Source of the DNA: Pusillimonas sp. DMV24BSW_D
GTDB taxonomy: Bacteria > Pseudomonadota > Gammaproteobacteria > Burkholderiales > Burkholderiaceae_B
Direction: 5' to 3'
Assembly (NCBI RefSeq): GCF_011388195.1
Contig: NZ_CP049990.1
Coordinates: 1,054,001 to 1,118,000 of the forward strand
DNA length: 64,000 nucleotides
In this document: piece after piece, positions 49,300 through 59,239 of the stretch
Position numbering within the stretch: position 1 is the first letter of the stretch
Layout of the letters: each line of letters begins with the position of its first letter
Translations under genes and position numbers: made by a program
The notes under the pieces: model-generated
The model's input: the letters and a program-made list of their open reading frames with translations, nothing else
Databases searched by the model: none
Told to the model about the DNA's origin: nothing

Positions 49300-49413
49300 G
49301 CTTGACGACCATAGCAAGGTGGTCCCACGCCTTCCCATCCCGAACAGGACCGTGAAACGCCTTTGCGCCGATGATAGTGGATGTACATCTGTGAAAGTAG
49401 GTCATCGTCAGGC
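49300..49413 (+). rRNA. 5S ribosomal RNA
   Basis: A 5S rRNA of about 114 bases. GCTTGACG at the 5' end pairs with CGTCAGGC at the 3' end. The core TCCCATCCCGAACAGGACCGTGAAACGCC and GATGATAGTGGATG are typical of the family. Confidence 0.95.
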
Positions 49414-49422
49414 TCTTATACC

Positions 49423-49457
49423 AAAACGCCCCAACATCAAACATGTTGGGGCGTTTT
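49423..49457. terminator. Bidirectional terminator after the rRNA operon
   Basis: AAAACGCCCCAACA (49423-49436) pairs with TGTTGGGGCGTTTT (49444-49457) over 14 bp around a 7-base loop. With T-runs on both strands it can end both the rRNA operon and the convergent outer-membrane protein gene. Confidence 0.9.
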
Positions 49458-49476
49458 ACTTTGTTAGGACGAAAAG

Positions 49477-50142
49477 TTAGAATCTTGCGCCCACACCGAC
49501 CAGAAAACTATATGAACTTGGTTTCATTTTGAAGGTGTCGTCGGGGTCGGTGGAGTCGTTGGCGCCTGCGGTCACACTTCCGTATGAGGCGTAAGTAGCC
49601 TCTGCAAACCCATATATATTTTTGTTGAATAAGTGGCGGCCCCCGATACCGAGCAACACCCCGTTGGCCGTTTCGCTGATTGAAGGGTCGCCTTCCGGGT
49701 GGATGGTGGCTTTAGCCTGAATCCAGCCCAGCTTAAGATAACCCATTGTGGTGTCATTGAAGGCGTAGCCGGGGACAATTGAAATAGACACTTGGTTTTT
49801 AAGTGTGCCTTTATATCCAGCGCCTGGAAGAGCCGTGCCATTGAACGTAATGTTGCCGCTGCCGGTATCCATTTTCAGGGGGTTGTACTCCAGCATTGCG
49901 CCAAGCGTAAAGCGTTCGTTCATGGCGTGTGTGTAGCCTACGCCGAAGTTCAAAGGCATTTTGCCGTCGGAAAGGTTTTGTGCGGCAAAACCTGGCTCTA
50001 TTACGCCGGATAGGTCAATGCTGTTGTGTTGGTAGCCTGTTGATATTTGTGAATTGAACCCTTCAAAATTCTGAGCTTGTGCAAATACTGCGGGCGAGAC
50101 AAAGATACCGAGCAATGCTCTTACGCGTAGCAGGTTTTTCAT
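49477..50142 (-). CDS. Outer-membrane beta-barrel protein
   Basis: A 221-residue protein with a signal peptide (RALLGIFVSPAVFAQAQ) and alternating hydrophobic strands ending in FLVGVGARF, whose C-terminal Phe is typical of BAM-inserted barrels. The strand pattern (FGVGYTHAMNERFTLGAMLEYNP, GYAFNDTTMGYLKLGWIQAKA, GIGGRHLFNKNIYGFAEATYASYG) fits the 8-stranded OmpA/Opa-like 'outer membrane beta-barrel' group. The specific role is unknown. It is convergent with the rRNA operon and shares its terminator. Confidence 0.8.
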   Translation of the reverse strand: MKNLLRVRALLGIFVSPAVFAQAQNFEGFNSQISTGYQHNSIDLSGVIEPGFAAQNLSDGKMPLNFGVGYTHAMNERFTLGAMLEYNPLKMDTGSGNITFNGTALPGAGYKGTLKNQVSISIVPGYAFNDTTMGYLKLGWIQAKATIHPEGDPSISETANGVLLGIGGRHLFNKNIYGFAEATYASYGSVTAGANDSTDPDDTFKMKPSSYSFLVGVGARF

Positions 50143-50327
50143 GTCGAGATGCTCCTGGTGGATACGGTGTGTATGAATGCAGACGCACGAGCGCAGGCTC
50201 CTAACGTTGGTTCACGTTATCATCCGTTAAAAGGTTTTTAAATTGTTTTTCGGCATTTTTCTGTATTAAAAGGGTTAGGGCCGGATATCGGTTGTGCCCT
50301 TGCAACAGTACGATACATAACCAGATT

Positions 50328-51275
50328 ATGAGTTCTAAAAGCGCGAAATTAATGGCTTCGGCGCCTTTGCCCGTGAAAAACGGCGTGGCGCCCAGCAGGG
50401 TGTATCTGCAACCGGGGCCATGGCCCACCTTGTACGATTTTCTGGTGCAGCGGTTTCAGTACACCAATCCGAAGGTTATCTATGAGCGCTTGGTTCGGGG
50501 TGAGATTGTCGATGAGCTGGGGAAGCCACAAACCGCTGATGCGCCTTACCAACCCCGTCGCTGGCTTTGGTATTATCGTGATGTTCCTCCCGAAACCCCT
50601 GTCCCTTTTCAGTTACAGGTTTTGCACCGTGATGAAAAATTGCTGGTGATAGATAAGCCGCATTTTCTAGCCAGTATTCCAGGCGGCCGCTATTTACGGG
50701 AAACGGCGCTCACGCGTTTACGGCATGAGCTGGCCTTGCCCGATTTAAGTCCTTTGCATCGCCTAGATCGGGAAACCGCCGGCGTGATGATGTTGTGCAT
50801 TGATCCTGCGTCTCGCGGCGCCTATCAGCAGCTTTTTCAGAATCGTGAGGTCAGCAAAGTATATGAAGCCGTTGCGGGCTATAACGATAAGCTTTCTTTC
50901 CCTTTAACCCGGCGTAGCCGGCTGGAAACAAGGAGCTGGCACTTTACGATGGATGAGGTTGAGGGGGAGCCCAATAGTGAGACCCGCGTAGAGTTAATTG
51001 AAAGGAAAGGCACACTAGGTTGGTATCGTCTCTTACCTCACACAGGCAGAAAACATCAACTGCGTGTACATATGGCCGGTTTGGGTATTCCTATAGTGAA
51101 CGATCTTTTTTATCCTGCGCTGGCACCGCAGCCTGCATACCACGATTACCGCAAGCCTTTGCAATTATTGGCGCGACGTATTCAGTTTCAGGATCCTTTT
51201 ACCGGCGAAACGCGTGCGTTCGAAAGTCAATTGCAGCTGGAATGGGCCGGTCGGTTTGATACGGCCTGCGTTTAA
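50328..51275 (+). CDS. RluA-family pseudouridine synthase
   Basis: A 315-residue pseudouridine synthase that isomerises uridine in rRNA or tRNA. The catalytic Asp is in LHRLDRETAGVMML, and LLPHTGRKHQLRVHMAGLGIPIVNDLFYP is the closing motif. No S4 domain is seen at the N-terminus. I start at the ATG at 50328; the frame is open to 50292 and a further ATG lies at 50352. None has a clear ribosome site. The target base cannot be told. Confidence 0.88.
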   Translation: MSSKSAKLMASAPLPVKNGVAPSRVYLQPGPWPTLYDFLVQRFQYTNPKVIYERLVRGEIVDELGKPQTADAPYQPRRWLWYYRDVPPETPVPFQLQVLHRDEKLLVIDKPHFLASIPGGRYLRETALTRLRHELALPDLSPLHRLDRETAGVMMLCIDPASRGAYQQLFQNREVSKVYEAVAGYNDKLSFPLTRRSRLETRSWHFTMDEVEGEPNSETRVELIERKGTLGWYRLLPHTGRKHQLRVHMAGLGIPIVNDLFYPALAPQPAYHDYRKPLQLLARRIQFQDPFTGETRAFESQLQLEWAGRFDTACV

Positions 51276-51333
51276 CGGTGCTCAACCGGCATGCACTACA
51301 ATCGTAAGGTCTGTATCAATAGCAAGTTGATTT

Positions 51334-52023
51334 ATGCCTTTCTCCTTTCAGGAACGTCTTTCCAGCATTCAGGCGCGTATTAACGCTGCTTGCCAACGTT
51401 GCGGGCGGAATCCTGCTGAAATCATTTTATTGCCGGTGAGTAAAACATTCGATGCCCCTATCGTTCGCGAAGCCGTCGCAGCGGGGCTGCATCGATTTGG
51501 TGAGAATCGTGTACAGGAGGTTCGTGATAAAGCGCCGTTGCTCGAAGACCTGTCTATTGAATGGGTTCTGATTGGGCATCTGCAAACCAATAAAGCAAAA
51601 GATGCCGCGCAACTCGTGGGCGAGGTGCAGTCTCTTGATCGTTTGTCGTTGGCAGAAGCGTTGGATAAACGATTGACTAAGTTAGGTAAAACCTTAAGTG
51701 TCCTGATTCAGGTTAAGACGTCGCCTGAGCCCAGTAAGTTCGGGCTGGAGCCAATTGAATTATTGCGCTTTCTGGAACAGTTAAAGAACTACCCAACATT
51801 GCGACCTGCAGGTTTGATGACCTTGGCCATCCATTCCGACGATGAAGCTGCGGTGCGGTCCTGTTTTCGCACTTTGCGTGAACTTCGGGATCAGGCTGTT
51901 CAGGCAGGGCACGACACCGTGCAAAGGCTGTCGATGGGGATGAGTGGTGATTTCGAGTGGGCGATTGAGGAAGGATCAACTGAAGTGCGGATTGGTTCTT
52001 TATTGTTTGGTGAGCGGGGTTAG
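51334..52023 (+). CDS. yggS: PLP homeostasis protein, YggS/PROSC family
   Basis: A 229-residue pyridoxal-phosphate-binding TIM-barrel protein that keeps the PLP pool balanced. The PLP Lys is in ILLPVSKTF, and FGENRVQEVRDKA, WVLIGHLQTNKAK and RLSMGMSGDFEWAIEEGSTEVRIGSLLFGER are family hallmarks. The gene ends 3 bases before the next coding start. Confidence 0.95.
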   Translation: MPFSFQERLSSIQARINAACQRCGRNPAEIILLPVSKTFDAPIVREAVAAGLHRFGENRVQEVRDKAPLLEDLSIEWVLIGHLQTNKAKDAAQLVGEVQSLDRLSLAEALDKRLTKLGKTLSVLIQVKTSPEPSKFGLEPIELLRFLEQLKNYPTLRPAGLMTLAIHSDDEAAVRSCFRTLRELRDQAVQAGHDTVQRLSMGMSGDFEWAIEEGSTEVRIGSLLFGERG

Positions 52024-52026
52024 AAA

Positions 52027-53064
52027 ATGACGCGGTTTTTGGGTAAGCTTCCATGCATTATGCGCAGCGCGTTGATCGGGCTGCTGTTTTTGTTGGCAAA
52101 TACGGCTTCGGCCGACACACTTGAGGTCGTTCAGAAACGCGATGTCGTGCACTGCGGTGTTACTACAGGCTTTGCCGGCTTTTCGGCACCGAATGACAAG
52201 GGCGAGTGGGCCGGTCTGGATATTGACTTGTGTCGGGCGATTGCCGCGGCCGTGTTGGGCGATGCGAGTAAATTCAAGGCTGTTCCGCTTAACTCTCAAC
52301 AACGCTTCACGGCTTTACAGTCGGGCGAAATTGATGTTCTGGTGCGTAATACTTCGGTTACGCAACAGCGTGATACTGCCTTGGGTGCGATTCACGCGGG
52401 CATTAGTTTTTACGACGGTCAGGGCTTCTTGATTCCCAAAGCTTTTGGCGTGAATAGCGCCAAAGCGCTGGACGGCGCATCTATTTGCCTGCAAACGGGT
52501 ACGTCGAATGAAAACACGTTGGCCGATTGGGCACGAGCCAATAACATTACGTACAAACCGGTCGTTATTGAACAGTTCAATGAGGTGGTGAATGCGTTTG
52601 CCGCCGGCCGTTGCGATGTGTTTTCCACCGATGCCGCAGGGTTAGCATCCATTCGGGTTTCCCGCCTGAAGAATCCGGATGATTACCAAGTATTGCCCGA
52701 GCAAATTTCCAAAGAACCGTTAGGGCCTTTTGTGCGTCAGGGTGATGACACTTGGTTGAACGTTGTGAAATGGTCGCTTATGGCGATGTTGAACGCTGAA
52801 GAATTAGGCGTAACTTCAGATAACGTAGATGCGCATTTAAGCAGCACAAATCCGCGTATACAGCGTCTGTTGGGTGTAACGCCAGGTGCCGGTGCGAACC
52901 TTGGGCTTGATGAAAAGTGGGCCTATAACATTATCCGCCAGGTGGGTAATTATGGGCAAAGCTATGCCCGTAATGTCGGCATGGAGAGCCCATTGAAGAT
53001 TCCACGCGGCTTGAATGCGTTATGGACTGATGGCGGGTTAATGTATCCGTTGCCGATTCGGTAA
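52027..53064 (+). CDS. AapJ/BztA-type amino-acid binding protein
   Basis: A 345-residue periplasmic binding protein for general L-amino acids. A signal peptide (LIGLLFLLANTASAD) is followed by VVHCGVTTGFAGFSAPNDKGEWAGLDIDLCRAIAAAVLG and LNSQQRFTALQSGEIDVLVRNTSVT, which match AapJ. No permease or ATPase gene for this family is visible in the window, so it stands alone here. A later ATG at 52060 is also possible. It is convergent with the membrane-protein gene at 53097. Confidence 0.88.
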   Translation: MTRFLGKLPCIMRSALIGLLFLLANTASADTLEVVQKRDVVHCGVTTGFAGFSAPNDKGEWAGLDIDLCRAIAAAVLGDASKFKAVPLNSQQRFTALQSGEIDVLVRNTSVTQQRDTALGAIHAGISFYDGQGFLIPKAFGVNSAKALDGASICLQTGTSNENTLADWARANNITYKPVVIEQFNEVVNAFAAGRCDVFSTDAAGLASIRVSRLKNPDDYQVLPEQISKEPLGPFVRQGDDTWLNVVKWSLMAMLNAEELGVTSDNVDAHLSSTNPRIQRLLGVTPGAGANLGLDEKWAYNIIRQVGNYGQSYARNVGMESPLKIPRGLNALWTDGGLMYPLPIR

Positions 53065-53096
53065 TCGCTTTGGGCGGATGCGTGCGATTGCGAAAA

Positions 53097-53567
53097 TTAT
53101 TGCCGCTTGTACACCAGAGCGATTCGAGCGAATGCGATTTGTAATTCTTTGGTGCCACCCTGAAAAATAAACGGGCGGCCACGCCCGGTGAAGCACATGA
53201 GTTTTTTGGATGAAATAAGGGGAATGAATTTCGCGAATTGAATTTCTTCCCATTTCACGACGCGGCGCGTAATCCAGCTTTGTTCGATACCCTCTTCAGT
53301 AATACGGGTACGTGAAGTCGTCATGTAGCGCGCCATGACAATAAGTGCCGCATAGCAAAGCGTAACGCTGGCTGCGATATAAGGATTAACGTTCTGGCCT
53401 GCAGGGCTTGTGGCCGTACTAATAAACTGGATACCAATCACAATCAATATAAGCCAGGATGCAATTTTGATCCAGCCTGGCCACGAGGTGCCTTCGATTG
53501 GCAGGGGTTGGAGTTCCTGGATCAGTGCCGCGTGTTCTTCAGCGGTTGGGCGATTACGAGGCAGCAT
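53097..53567 (-). CDS. Membrane protein, unknown function
   Basis: A 156-residue protein with two membrane segments (IASWLILIVIGIQFI and IAASVTLCYAALIVMARYM). A soluble C-terminal part (RITEEGIEQSWITRRVVKWEEIQFAKFI) resembles a small PH-like or bPH2 domain; this resemblance is tentative. It has no close functional assignment. The neighbour on the same strand is dprA, 54 bases upstream. Confidence 0.65.
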   Translation of the reverse strand: MLPRNRPTAEEHAALIQELQPLPIEGTSWPGWIKIASWLILIVIGIQFISTATSPAGQNVNPYIAASVTLCYAALIVMARYMTTSRTRITEEGIEQSWITRRVVKWEEIQFAKFIPLISSKKLMCFTGRGRPFIFQGGTKELQIAFARIALVYKRQ

Positions 53568-53621
53568 GGTTTGTTCTGAATGAATGTTAAAGCCTAATCA
53601 TAGCGCGTCGAAGAAACGCAG

Positions 53622-54839
53622 TCAGACCGGTTGCCGTTGATATTGCCCGCTGGGCAGGCGTGCAACGTGCCCCTGTAGCTCCAGCACGGAAAGGGCTTGA
53701 TTAAGGTTTGAAACGGCGATTCGAGAGCGTTGTTGCAATAGGTCGAACGAAATCGGGTCGTAACCCATGGCTTCCAGCACTGCATCAATATCTTCCTGAT
53801 GGGCGGCTGTTTCGAACAAGGGTGTGATCAGACTTCCCTGTTCCTTAGGCGTCTGACTGTTCGGCGCCTGACCCCTATTGCCACGGCGTTGCGCTTTGGT
53901 GGTTGTGCGTGTTTGAGTCGTGGTGGATACGTTGTGGACCGAGGGATTTAACTCTTCAAGGATATGTTCGCCCGATTCCACCAGCTTCGCGCCTTGGCGG
54001 ATCAGGGCATGACAGCCTTTTGACAGAGGCGAGTGAATAGAGCCGGGGATGGCAAATACTTCGCGCCCCAGTTCGGAAGCGAGCCTGGCTGTGATGAGCG
54101 AACCGCTTTGGAGCGCAGCTTCGACGACAACCACCCCGCGTGATAAGCCGGCAACAATGCGGTTCCGTTTTGGAAAATGGTAGGGCATGGCTTTTTGGCC
54201 GAGTGGAAATTCGGAGACCAGGGCGCCATATTCTGCAATATTGTGAGCCAAGGTTCGGTTGCGTGCCGGGTAAACGAGGTCGATGCCGGTGGCAAGTACG
54301 GCAATGGTGCCGGCGCCTTGAGGCCCTGCCTTCAGTGCGCCGTGATGCGCGGCGGCGTCGATGCCCGACGCAAGTCCGCTGGCGATGCACCAGCCGTGTT
54401 CGGCCAGAAATTGGGCGAAGTCATGCGCGTTGGTTTCACCTGCCGGTGTGGCACTGCGGGCGCCCACAATGGCCAATGAAGGTTGGCTAAGTAATTCGGG
54501 GTGCCCGTTTACGTACAACACCAAAGGTGGATCATGCATTTCCAATAATTGAGGTGGGTAGGTTGGGTCGGCCAGAGTGAGCAGATGGTGGCTGTCGGCG
54601 GACAGCCAGTGCATAGTGGCGTCTATGCGGTTTTGCAACATTGCATCGGGCTCTTGAGCAAGCCTGCTGGCCAATTTGGTGTCCAGATGCTTCATGAGTT
54701 GCATGGTTGATTGCGAGAAAATATCTTGCGGCAGCCCATAAACCGAGAGCAATAGGCGTGCTTGCGCCGGGCCCAGGTCGGGCTCAAGGGTAAGTCGAAC
54801 CCAGGCGGCGGTTTCCTCGGAAGAGAGATTCATCGGCAT
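53622..54839 (-). CDS. dprA: DNA processing protein DprA
   Basis: DprA binds incoming single-stranded DNA and loads RecA during natural transformation. The 405-residue protein has the Rossmann-like core LAIVGARSATPAGETNAHDFAQFLAEHGWCIASGLASGIDAAAHHGAL and the SEFPLGQKAMPYHFPKRNRIVAGLSRGVVVVEA region, with a C-terminal winged helix after a basic Thr/Arg/Asn linker. I start at the ATG at 54839 (or 54833); the frame is open to 54890 without a good start. Confidence 0.93.
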   Translation of the reverse strand: MPMNLSSEETAAWVRLTLEPDLGPAQARLLLSVYGLPQDIFSQSTMQLMKHLDTKLASRLAQEPDAMLQNRIDATMHWLSADSHHLLTLADPTYPPQLLEMHDPPLVLYVNGHPELLSQPSLAIVGARSATPAGETNAHDFAQFLAEHGWCIASGLASGIDAAAHHGALKAGPQGAGTIAVLATGIDLVYPARNRTLAHNIAEYGALVSEFPLGQKAMPYHFPKRNRIVAGLSRGVVVVEAALQSGSLITARLASELGREVFAIPGSIHSPLSKGCHALIRQGAKLVESGEHILEELNPSVHNVSTTTQTRTTTKAQRRGNRGQAPNSQTPKEQGSLITPLFETAAHQEDIDAVLEAMGYDPISFDLLQQRSRIAVSNLNQALSVLELQGHVARLPSGQYQRQPV

Positions 54840-54953
54840 GGCGCAAGTGTGCCATATTGCGCAAGCGGTGTGCAGGCGGGCGTGCTGCAATCATCCATGT
54901 TGGCATGAGCGCTGGTTGATATAATGAAAAACTGTAAAGAAAAGGTTTTAACC

Positions 54954-55466
54954 ATGGCATTATTACCCATACTTCATTATCCAGATCCGCGCTTGCACAA
55001 GGTTGCCAAACCGGTGGAGAAAGTCGACGACCGCATTCGCCGACTGGTGGCAGACATGGCGGAAACGATGTACGACGCGCCGGGGGTAGGGTTGGCCGCC
55101 ACTCAGGTCGACGTCCATGAGCGTGTCGTGGTAATTGACGTATCCGAGGAAGGCAATGACCTCAAGGTGTTGATCAACCCGGAAATTACCTGGAAAAGTG
55201 AGGAAATTCAGGTTTATGAAGAGGGTTGCCTGTCGGTGCCCGGAATTTACGACAAAGTCGAGCGTGCCGAGCGTATTCATGTCAAAGCGTTGAACGAAAA
55301 AGGTGAAGCATATGAGTTCGACGCCGACGGTTTGCTGGCGGTTTGTGTTCAACACGAACTCGATCATTTGCAGGGCAAGGTGTTTGTTGAATATCTGTCG
55401 TCGTTGAAGCTGAATAGAATCAAGACAAAATTACGCAAGCAAGAACGTGAAGCGTTGAAGGCCTGA
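54954..55466 (+). CDS. def: Peptide deformylase
   Basis: Def removes the formyl group from new N-terminal methionines. The 170-residue protein has all three metal and catalytic motifs: [16 protein letters not shown] and HELDHLQG. I use the ATG at 54954, which gives [14 protein letters not shown] and has AAAAGG upstream. The earlier ATG at 54924 overlaps a TATAAT -10 (54920-54925) and is rejected. fmt follows 5 bases after the stop, the usual def-fmt pair. Confidence 0.96.
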   Translation: MALLPILHYPDPRLHKVAKPVEKVDDRIRRLVADMAETMYDAPGVGLAATQVDVHERVVVIDVSEEGNDLKVLINPEITWKSEEIQVYEEGCLSVPGIYDKVERAERIHVKALNEKGEAYEFDADGLLAVCVQHELDHLQGKVFVEYLSSLKLNRIKTKLRKQEREALKA

Positions 55467-55471
55467 CCGTT

Positions 55472-56413
55472 ATGCGAGTGGTGTTCGCCGGTACGCCGGA
55501 ATTTGCCCGTTCCGCCCTGCAGGCTATCTTGCAGGCAGGCCATTCAGTACCGCTTGTGCTCACGCAGCCCGACCGCCCCTCGGGCCGGGGCATGAAATTA
55601 ACGCCAAGCCCTGTAAAGCAGTGTGCACTCGAGGCCGGTATTCCGGCTTTACAGCCGCACAGTCTTCGGCTTGACGGCAAGTATGGCGACCAGGCGGCGC
55701 AAGCGCAGGCGGCTTTGCAGGCCGCCAATCCCGATGTCATCGTAGTGGCCGCCTACGGTCTTATCCTGCCCCAATGGGTGCTTGGTTTACCGCCATTCGG
55801 TTGTTTGAATATTCATGCCAGTTTGTTGCCGCGTTGGCGGGGCGCCGCGCCGATTCAACGCGCTATCGAAGCCGGTGACGCGCAAACCGGCATTACCATT
55901 ATGCAGATGGATGAAGGTCTCGATACCGGCGATATGTTGTCTGTTTGGCCTATTCCCATCCGTAATGACCACACCGCAGCCGGCCTGCACGATGAACTTG
56001 CCGTGTTAGGAGGCAAGGCTATTGTGGCGGCGCTGAATGATTTACAAGATGGAAGCCTGCAGGCTACGCCCCAACCCGAAGAGGGGGTGACATATGCGGC
56101 GAAACTTTCCAAAGCAGAAGCGCTGCTTGACCTGTCGTTACCCGCTTCGCAGCTCGTGCGTCGTGTGCGTGCGTTTAACCCGTTTCCAGGTGCAACGGTA
56201 CGTTTGCCGGGGTTGGCTGATGTGGTGAAAGTGTGGTCTGCGCAGGCGTTGCCTGTATCAGGTATATCCGGCAAGCCCGGATCGCTTGTTGCGGCAACAG
56301 AGCAGGGTATTGATTTAGCCACCGCAGACGGTGTTCTGCGCTTGCTGGAGCTTCAAAAGCCTGGTGGCAAGCGTCAGGCCGCCGGCCAGTTTATTCAGGG
56401 CTGGCGGCCTTAA
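55472..56413 (+). CDS. fmt: Methionyl-tRNA formyltransferase
   Basis: Fmt formylates initiator Met-tRNA. The 313-residue protein has [19 protein letters not shown], the [14 protein letters not shown] loop and the catalytic [26 protein letters not shown] segment (His in IHASLLP). The C-terminal domain has [11 protein letters not shown]. It is in the usual pair with def. Confidence 0.96.
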   Translation: MRVVFAGTPEFARSALQAILQAGHSVPLVLTQPDRPSGRGMKLTPSPVKQCALEAGIPALQPHSLRLDGKYGDQAAQAQAALQAANPDVIVVAAYGLILPQWVLGLPPFGCLNIHASLLPRWRGAAPIQRAIEAGDAQTGITIMQMDEGLDTGDMLSVWPIPIRNDHTAAGLHDELAVLGGKAIVAALNDLQDGSLQATPQPEEGVTYAAKLSKAEALLDLSLPASQLVRRVRAFNPFPGATVRLPGLADVVKVWSAQALPVSGISGKPGSLVAATEQGIDLATADGVLRLLELQKPGGKRQAAGQFIQGWRP

Positions 56414-56427
56414 CCCAACGGGCTTTG

Positions 56428-57744
56428 TTATAGCGTTTCGGCGTACAGGTCGTACTCGTCGGAGTCGGTTATGCGTACTCTGACAATTTCACCGGCCTTG
56501 AGTTTGCGATCGGTGGTGACATACACATTACCGTCGATTTCCGGGGCATCGGCGCTCGACCTTCCAATGGCGCCTTCTTCTTCCATCTCGTCGATCAGTA
56601 CATCAATTTCCTTGCCGACTTTTTGTTTCAGGCGTTCCGTGGAAATGGCCTGTTGGTGAGCCATAAAGCGTTCCCAACGGTCTTGCTTGATTTCATCCGG
56701 TACCGGGTCGGGCAGTTCGTTGGCTTTCGCGCCTTCTACCGGTGAGTATTGGAAACAGCCCACGCGATCCAGTTGGGCCTCGCTCATCCAATTAAGTAAA
56801 TATTCGAAATCCTCTTCGGTTTCCCCTGGGAACCCGACAATAAAGGTTGAGCGTATTGTGAGTTCCGGGCATATTTGACGCCACTCACGAATCCGAGCCA
56901 GTGTTTTGTCGTCGAAAGCGGGGCGTTTCATTAATTTAAGAACGCGTGGGCTGGCGTGCTGGAACGGGATGTCCAGGTAAGGCAGAATTTTTCCCTGTGC
57001 CATGAGCGGGATGATTTCATTCACGTGCGGGTAAGGGTATACATAATGCAGACGCACCCATATGCCGAATTCCGCCAGTGCCTCGCAAAGCTGGGTCATG
57101 TGGGTTTTTATGGGGCGCCCATCCCAGAAACCGGTACGAAACTTCATGTCGGCGCCGTAGGCGCTAGTGTCTTGCGAAATAACCAGGAGTTCTTTAACGC
57201 CTGCATCGGCCAGGCGCTTGGCTTCGCTGAGTACGTCGCCAATAGGGCGGCTGACCAAGTCCCCGCGCAAAGAGGGGATAATACAGAAGCTGCAGCGGTG
57301 GTTGCAGCCTTCTGAAATTTTAAGGTAAGCGTAGTGACGTGGCGTTAATTTGATGCCTTGAGGAGGTACAAGGTCGAGATAAGGGTCGTGCTCGATATTC
57401 GGCGGTGCGGCTTCATGGACAGCCTGTACCACTTGCTCGTATTGCTGGGGGCCGGTGACTGCCAGAACGGCCGGGTGCACTTGCCGAATAACGGACTCCT
57501 CGACGCCCATGCAGCCCGTCACAATGACTTTTCCATTTTCTGCGATGGCCTCGCCGATAGCGTCGAGAGACTCCGCCTTGGCGCTATCGATAAATCCGCA
57601 GGTGTTCACCACCACGACATCGGCGTTGTCGTAATCGGGCGTGATTGCGTAGCCTTCGGTGCGCAATTGAGTAAGAATGCGTTCGGAGTCGACCAGCGCC
57701 TTGGGGCACCCCAGGCTGACGAACCCGACTTTGGGGGAATTCAT
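56428..57744 (-). CDS. rimO: Ribosomal protein uS12 methylthiotransferase RimO
   Basis: RimO is a radical-SAM enzyme that methylthiolates an Asp of ribosomal protein S12. The 438-residue protein has the N-terminal MTTase domain ([19 protein letters not shown] with the first cluster Cys). The radical-SAM CxxxCxxC is in [26 protein letters not shown]-terminal TRAM domain ([20 protein letters not shown]) follows. It is convergent with fmt and divergent from rsmB. Confidence 0.96.
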   Translation of the reverse strand: MNSPKVGFVSLGCPKALVDSERILTQLRTEGYAITPDYDNADVVVVNTCGFIDSAKAESLDAIGEAIAENGKVIVTGCMGVEESVIRQVHPAVLAVTGPQQYEQVVQAVHEAAPPNIEHDPYLDLVPPQGIKLTPRHYAYLKISEGCNHRCSFCIIPSLRGDLVSRPIGDVLSEAKRLADAGVKELLVISQDTSAYGADMKFRTGFWDGRPIKTHMTQLCEALAEFGIWVRLHYVYPYPHVNEIIPLMAQGKILPYLDIPFQHASPRVLKLMKRPAFDDKTLARIREWRQICPELTIRSTFIVGFPGETEEDFEYLLNWMSEAQLDRVGCFQYSPVEGAKANELPDPVPDEIKQDRWERFMAHQQAISTERLKQKVGKEIDVLIDEMEEEGAIGRSSADAPEIDGNVYVTTDRKLKAGEIVRVRITDSDEYDLYAETL

Positions 57745-57874
57745 AAAAACCTCTTGAAGCCTGTTAAGGCTTTGACAAAAAAAGAGATTTTACTGCGACG
57801 ACGCGGGAACTGCGAATGGCGGTGATAATAGAGGCTAAATTGCTTAACACTTAACTAAACCAGGTTTGCTTCGC

Positions 57875-59218
57875 GTGCCCGACTCATCTTCACTTCCCTT
57901 GTCCGATTTAATTATGGCTGCCGCCCGAAATGTGCAAGCGGTCATGGCGGGCCAGTCGTTAACTGAAAGTCTGGCACAAACGTCGGGAGACCGGCGTGCC
58001 GCTGCGCAGGCACTGGCTTATCACTGTATGCGTCAGTTGGGATTGGCGCAGGCAGTTGGCGGGCATATGGTTAACCGAACGCCTCCAGACGCCTTGTTTC
58101 ACGCTTTGTTATTGGTTTCAATTAGCCTGCTTGAAACGTCGATGGCGGCGCAGGCCGCACGTAAGAAAGGGCAAGCGATTCCTGTTTACTGGCCGGTGTA
58201 TGACCCACATACTGTTGTCAATCAAGCTGTGAATGCAGTGTCGTCGCAGCGTCGTTTACAACCGTTTAAAGCATTGCTCAATGGTGTTTTACGGCGTTAT
58301 GGCCGCGAGCGGGACGTGGTTCGAAATGCGGTGTTGAGTGATCCTCAGGCGCGCTGGAATTACCCTAATTGGTGGATCAGGCGGTTGCGTAAAGCTTACC
58401 CCGATGCGTGGCAATCGGTTCTCGAGGCGGCTAATGTTCCGGCCCCCATGATGTTAAGAGTGAACGTACGCAAGATTGCACCGGATGCATTTGTAGGAAA
58501 ACTGGAGCACGCCGGTTTGAGTGCGCGCGTTATCGAAGGCGCTGCGGTGTTGTTGGAAACGCCCCGGCCGGTTGAGCAAGTGCCTGGTTTTAGTAGTGGG
58601 CTTTTTTCGGTTCAGGATGCCGCCGCTCAGCGGGCTGCCGTTTTGTTGGACGCTCAACACGGCATGCGGGTGTTGGATGCGTGTGCCGCCCCGGGTGGGA
58701 AAACAGCGCATCTTCTGGAGTTGGCCGATGTGGATTTATGTGCGCTTGATGTTGATGAGAGTCGTCTGGTCCGAGTCGGCGCAAATCTGGATCGTTTGTC
58801 GCTGATGTCAGAGCAGGTTACCCTGCAGCGTGCTGATGCCGCCAATTTAGATGCTTGGTGGGATGGCCGACATTTTGACCGGGTCTTGGCCGACGTCCCC
58901 TGCACTGCATCCGGGGTTGTGCGGCGTCATCCTGACATTCGGTGGTTGCGTCGAGAAGCCGACATTGCCCGGACAGTGTCTTTACAAGCAAGCATACTTG
59001 ACGCATTATGGACAACCGTTAAACCCGGGGGGCGGATGCTTTACGTAACGTGTTCAGTATTTCCCGAAGAGGGTGTATTGCAGGCCGACCACTTTCAGGG
59101 TACCCATTCCGACGCCCAATTGCTGCCATCGCCGGGGCAGTTGCTTCCCGAGCCGTACGACGGCCTCAAAGGGTTATACGATGGTTTTTTCTTTGCCCTG
59201 TTTGCCAAGCGCGTGTGA
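57875..59218 (+). CDS. rsmB: 16S rRNA m5C967 methyltransferase
   Basis: RsmB methylates C967 of 16S rRNA. The 447-residue protein has an N-terminal NusB-like RNA-binding part (LAYHCMRQLGLAQAVGGHMV...VNQAVNAV). The SAM site is VLDACAAPGGKTAHLLEL and the catalytic Cys is in ADVPCTASGVVRRHPDIRWLR, with LYVTCSVFPEEG near the end. I use the GTG at 57875; a TTG lies three codons upstream. The start is uncertain. The next genes, DUF4390-ntrY-ntrX, follow closely on the same strand. Confidence 0.94.
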   Translation: MPDSSSLPLSDLIMAAARNVQAVMAGQSLTESLAQTSGDRRAAAQALAYHCMRQLGLAQAVGGHMVNRTPPDALFHALLLVSISLLETSMAAQAARKKGQAIPVYWPVYDPHTVVNQAVNAVSSQRRLQPFKALLNGVLRRYGRERDVVRNAVLSDPQARWNYPNWWIRRLRKAYPDAWQSVLEAANVPAPMMLRVNVRKIAPDAFVGKLEHAGLSARVIEGAAVLLETPRPVEQVPGFSSGLFSVQDAAAQRAAVLLDAQHGMRVLDACAAPGGKTAHLLELADVDLCALDVDESRLVRVGANLDRLSLMSEQVTLQRADAANLDAWWDGRHFDRVLADVPCTASGVVRRHPDIRWLRREADIARTVSLQASILDALWTTVKPGGRMLYVTCSVFPEEGVLQADHFQGTHSDAQLLPSPGQLLPEPYDGLKGLYDGFFFALFAKRV

Positions 59219-59239
59219 GTCGTCAACAATACTGCCTTT

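Noticed and set aside
54924-54953. Earlier ATG for def
   Set aside because: It overlaps a TATAAT promoter element and adds ten residues not seen in the family; the ATG at 54954 has a ribosome site and the expected N-terminus.
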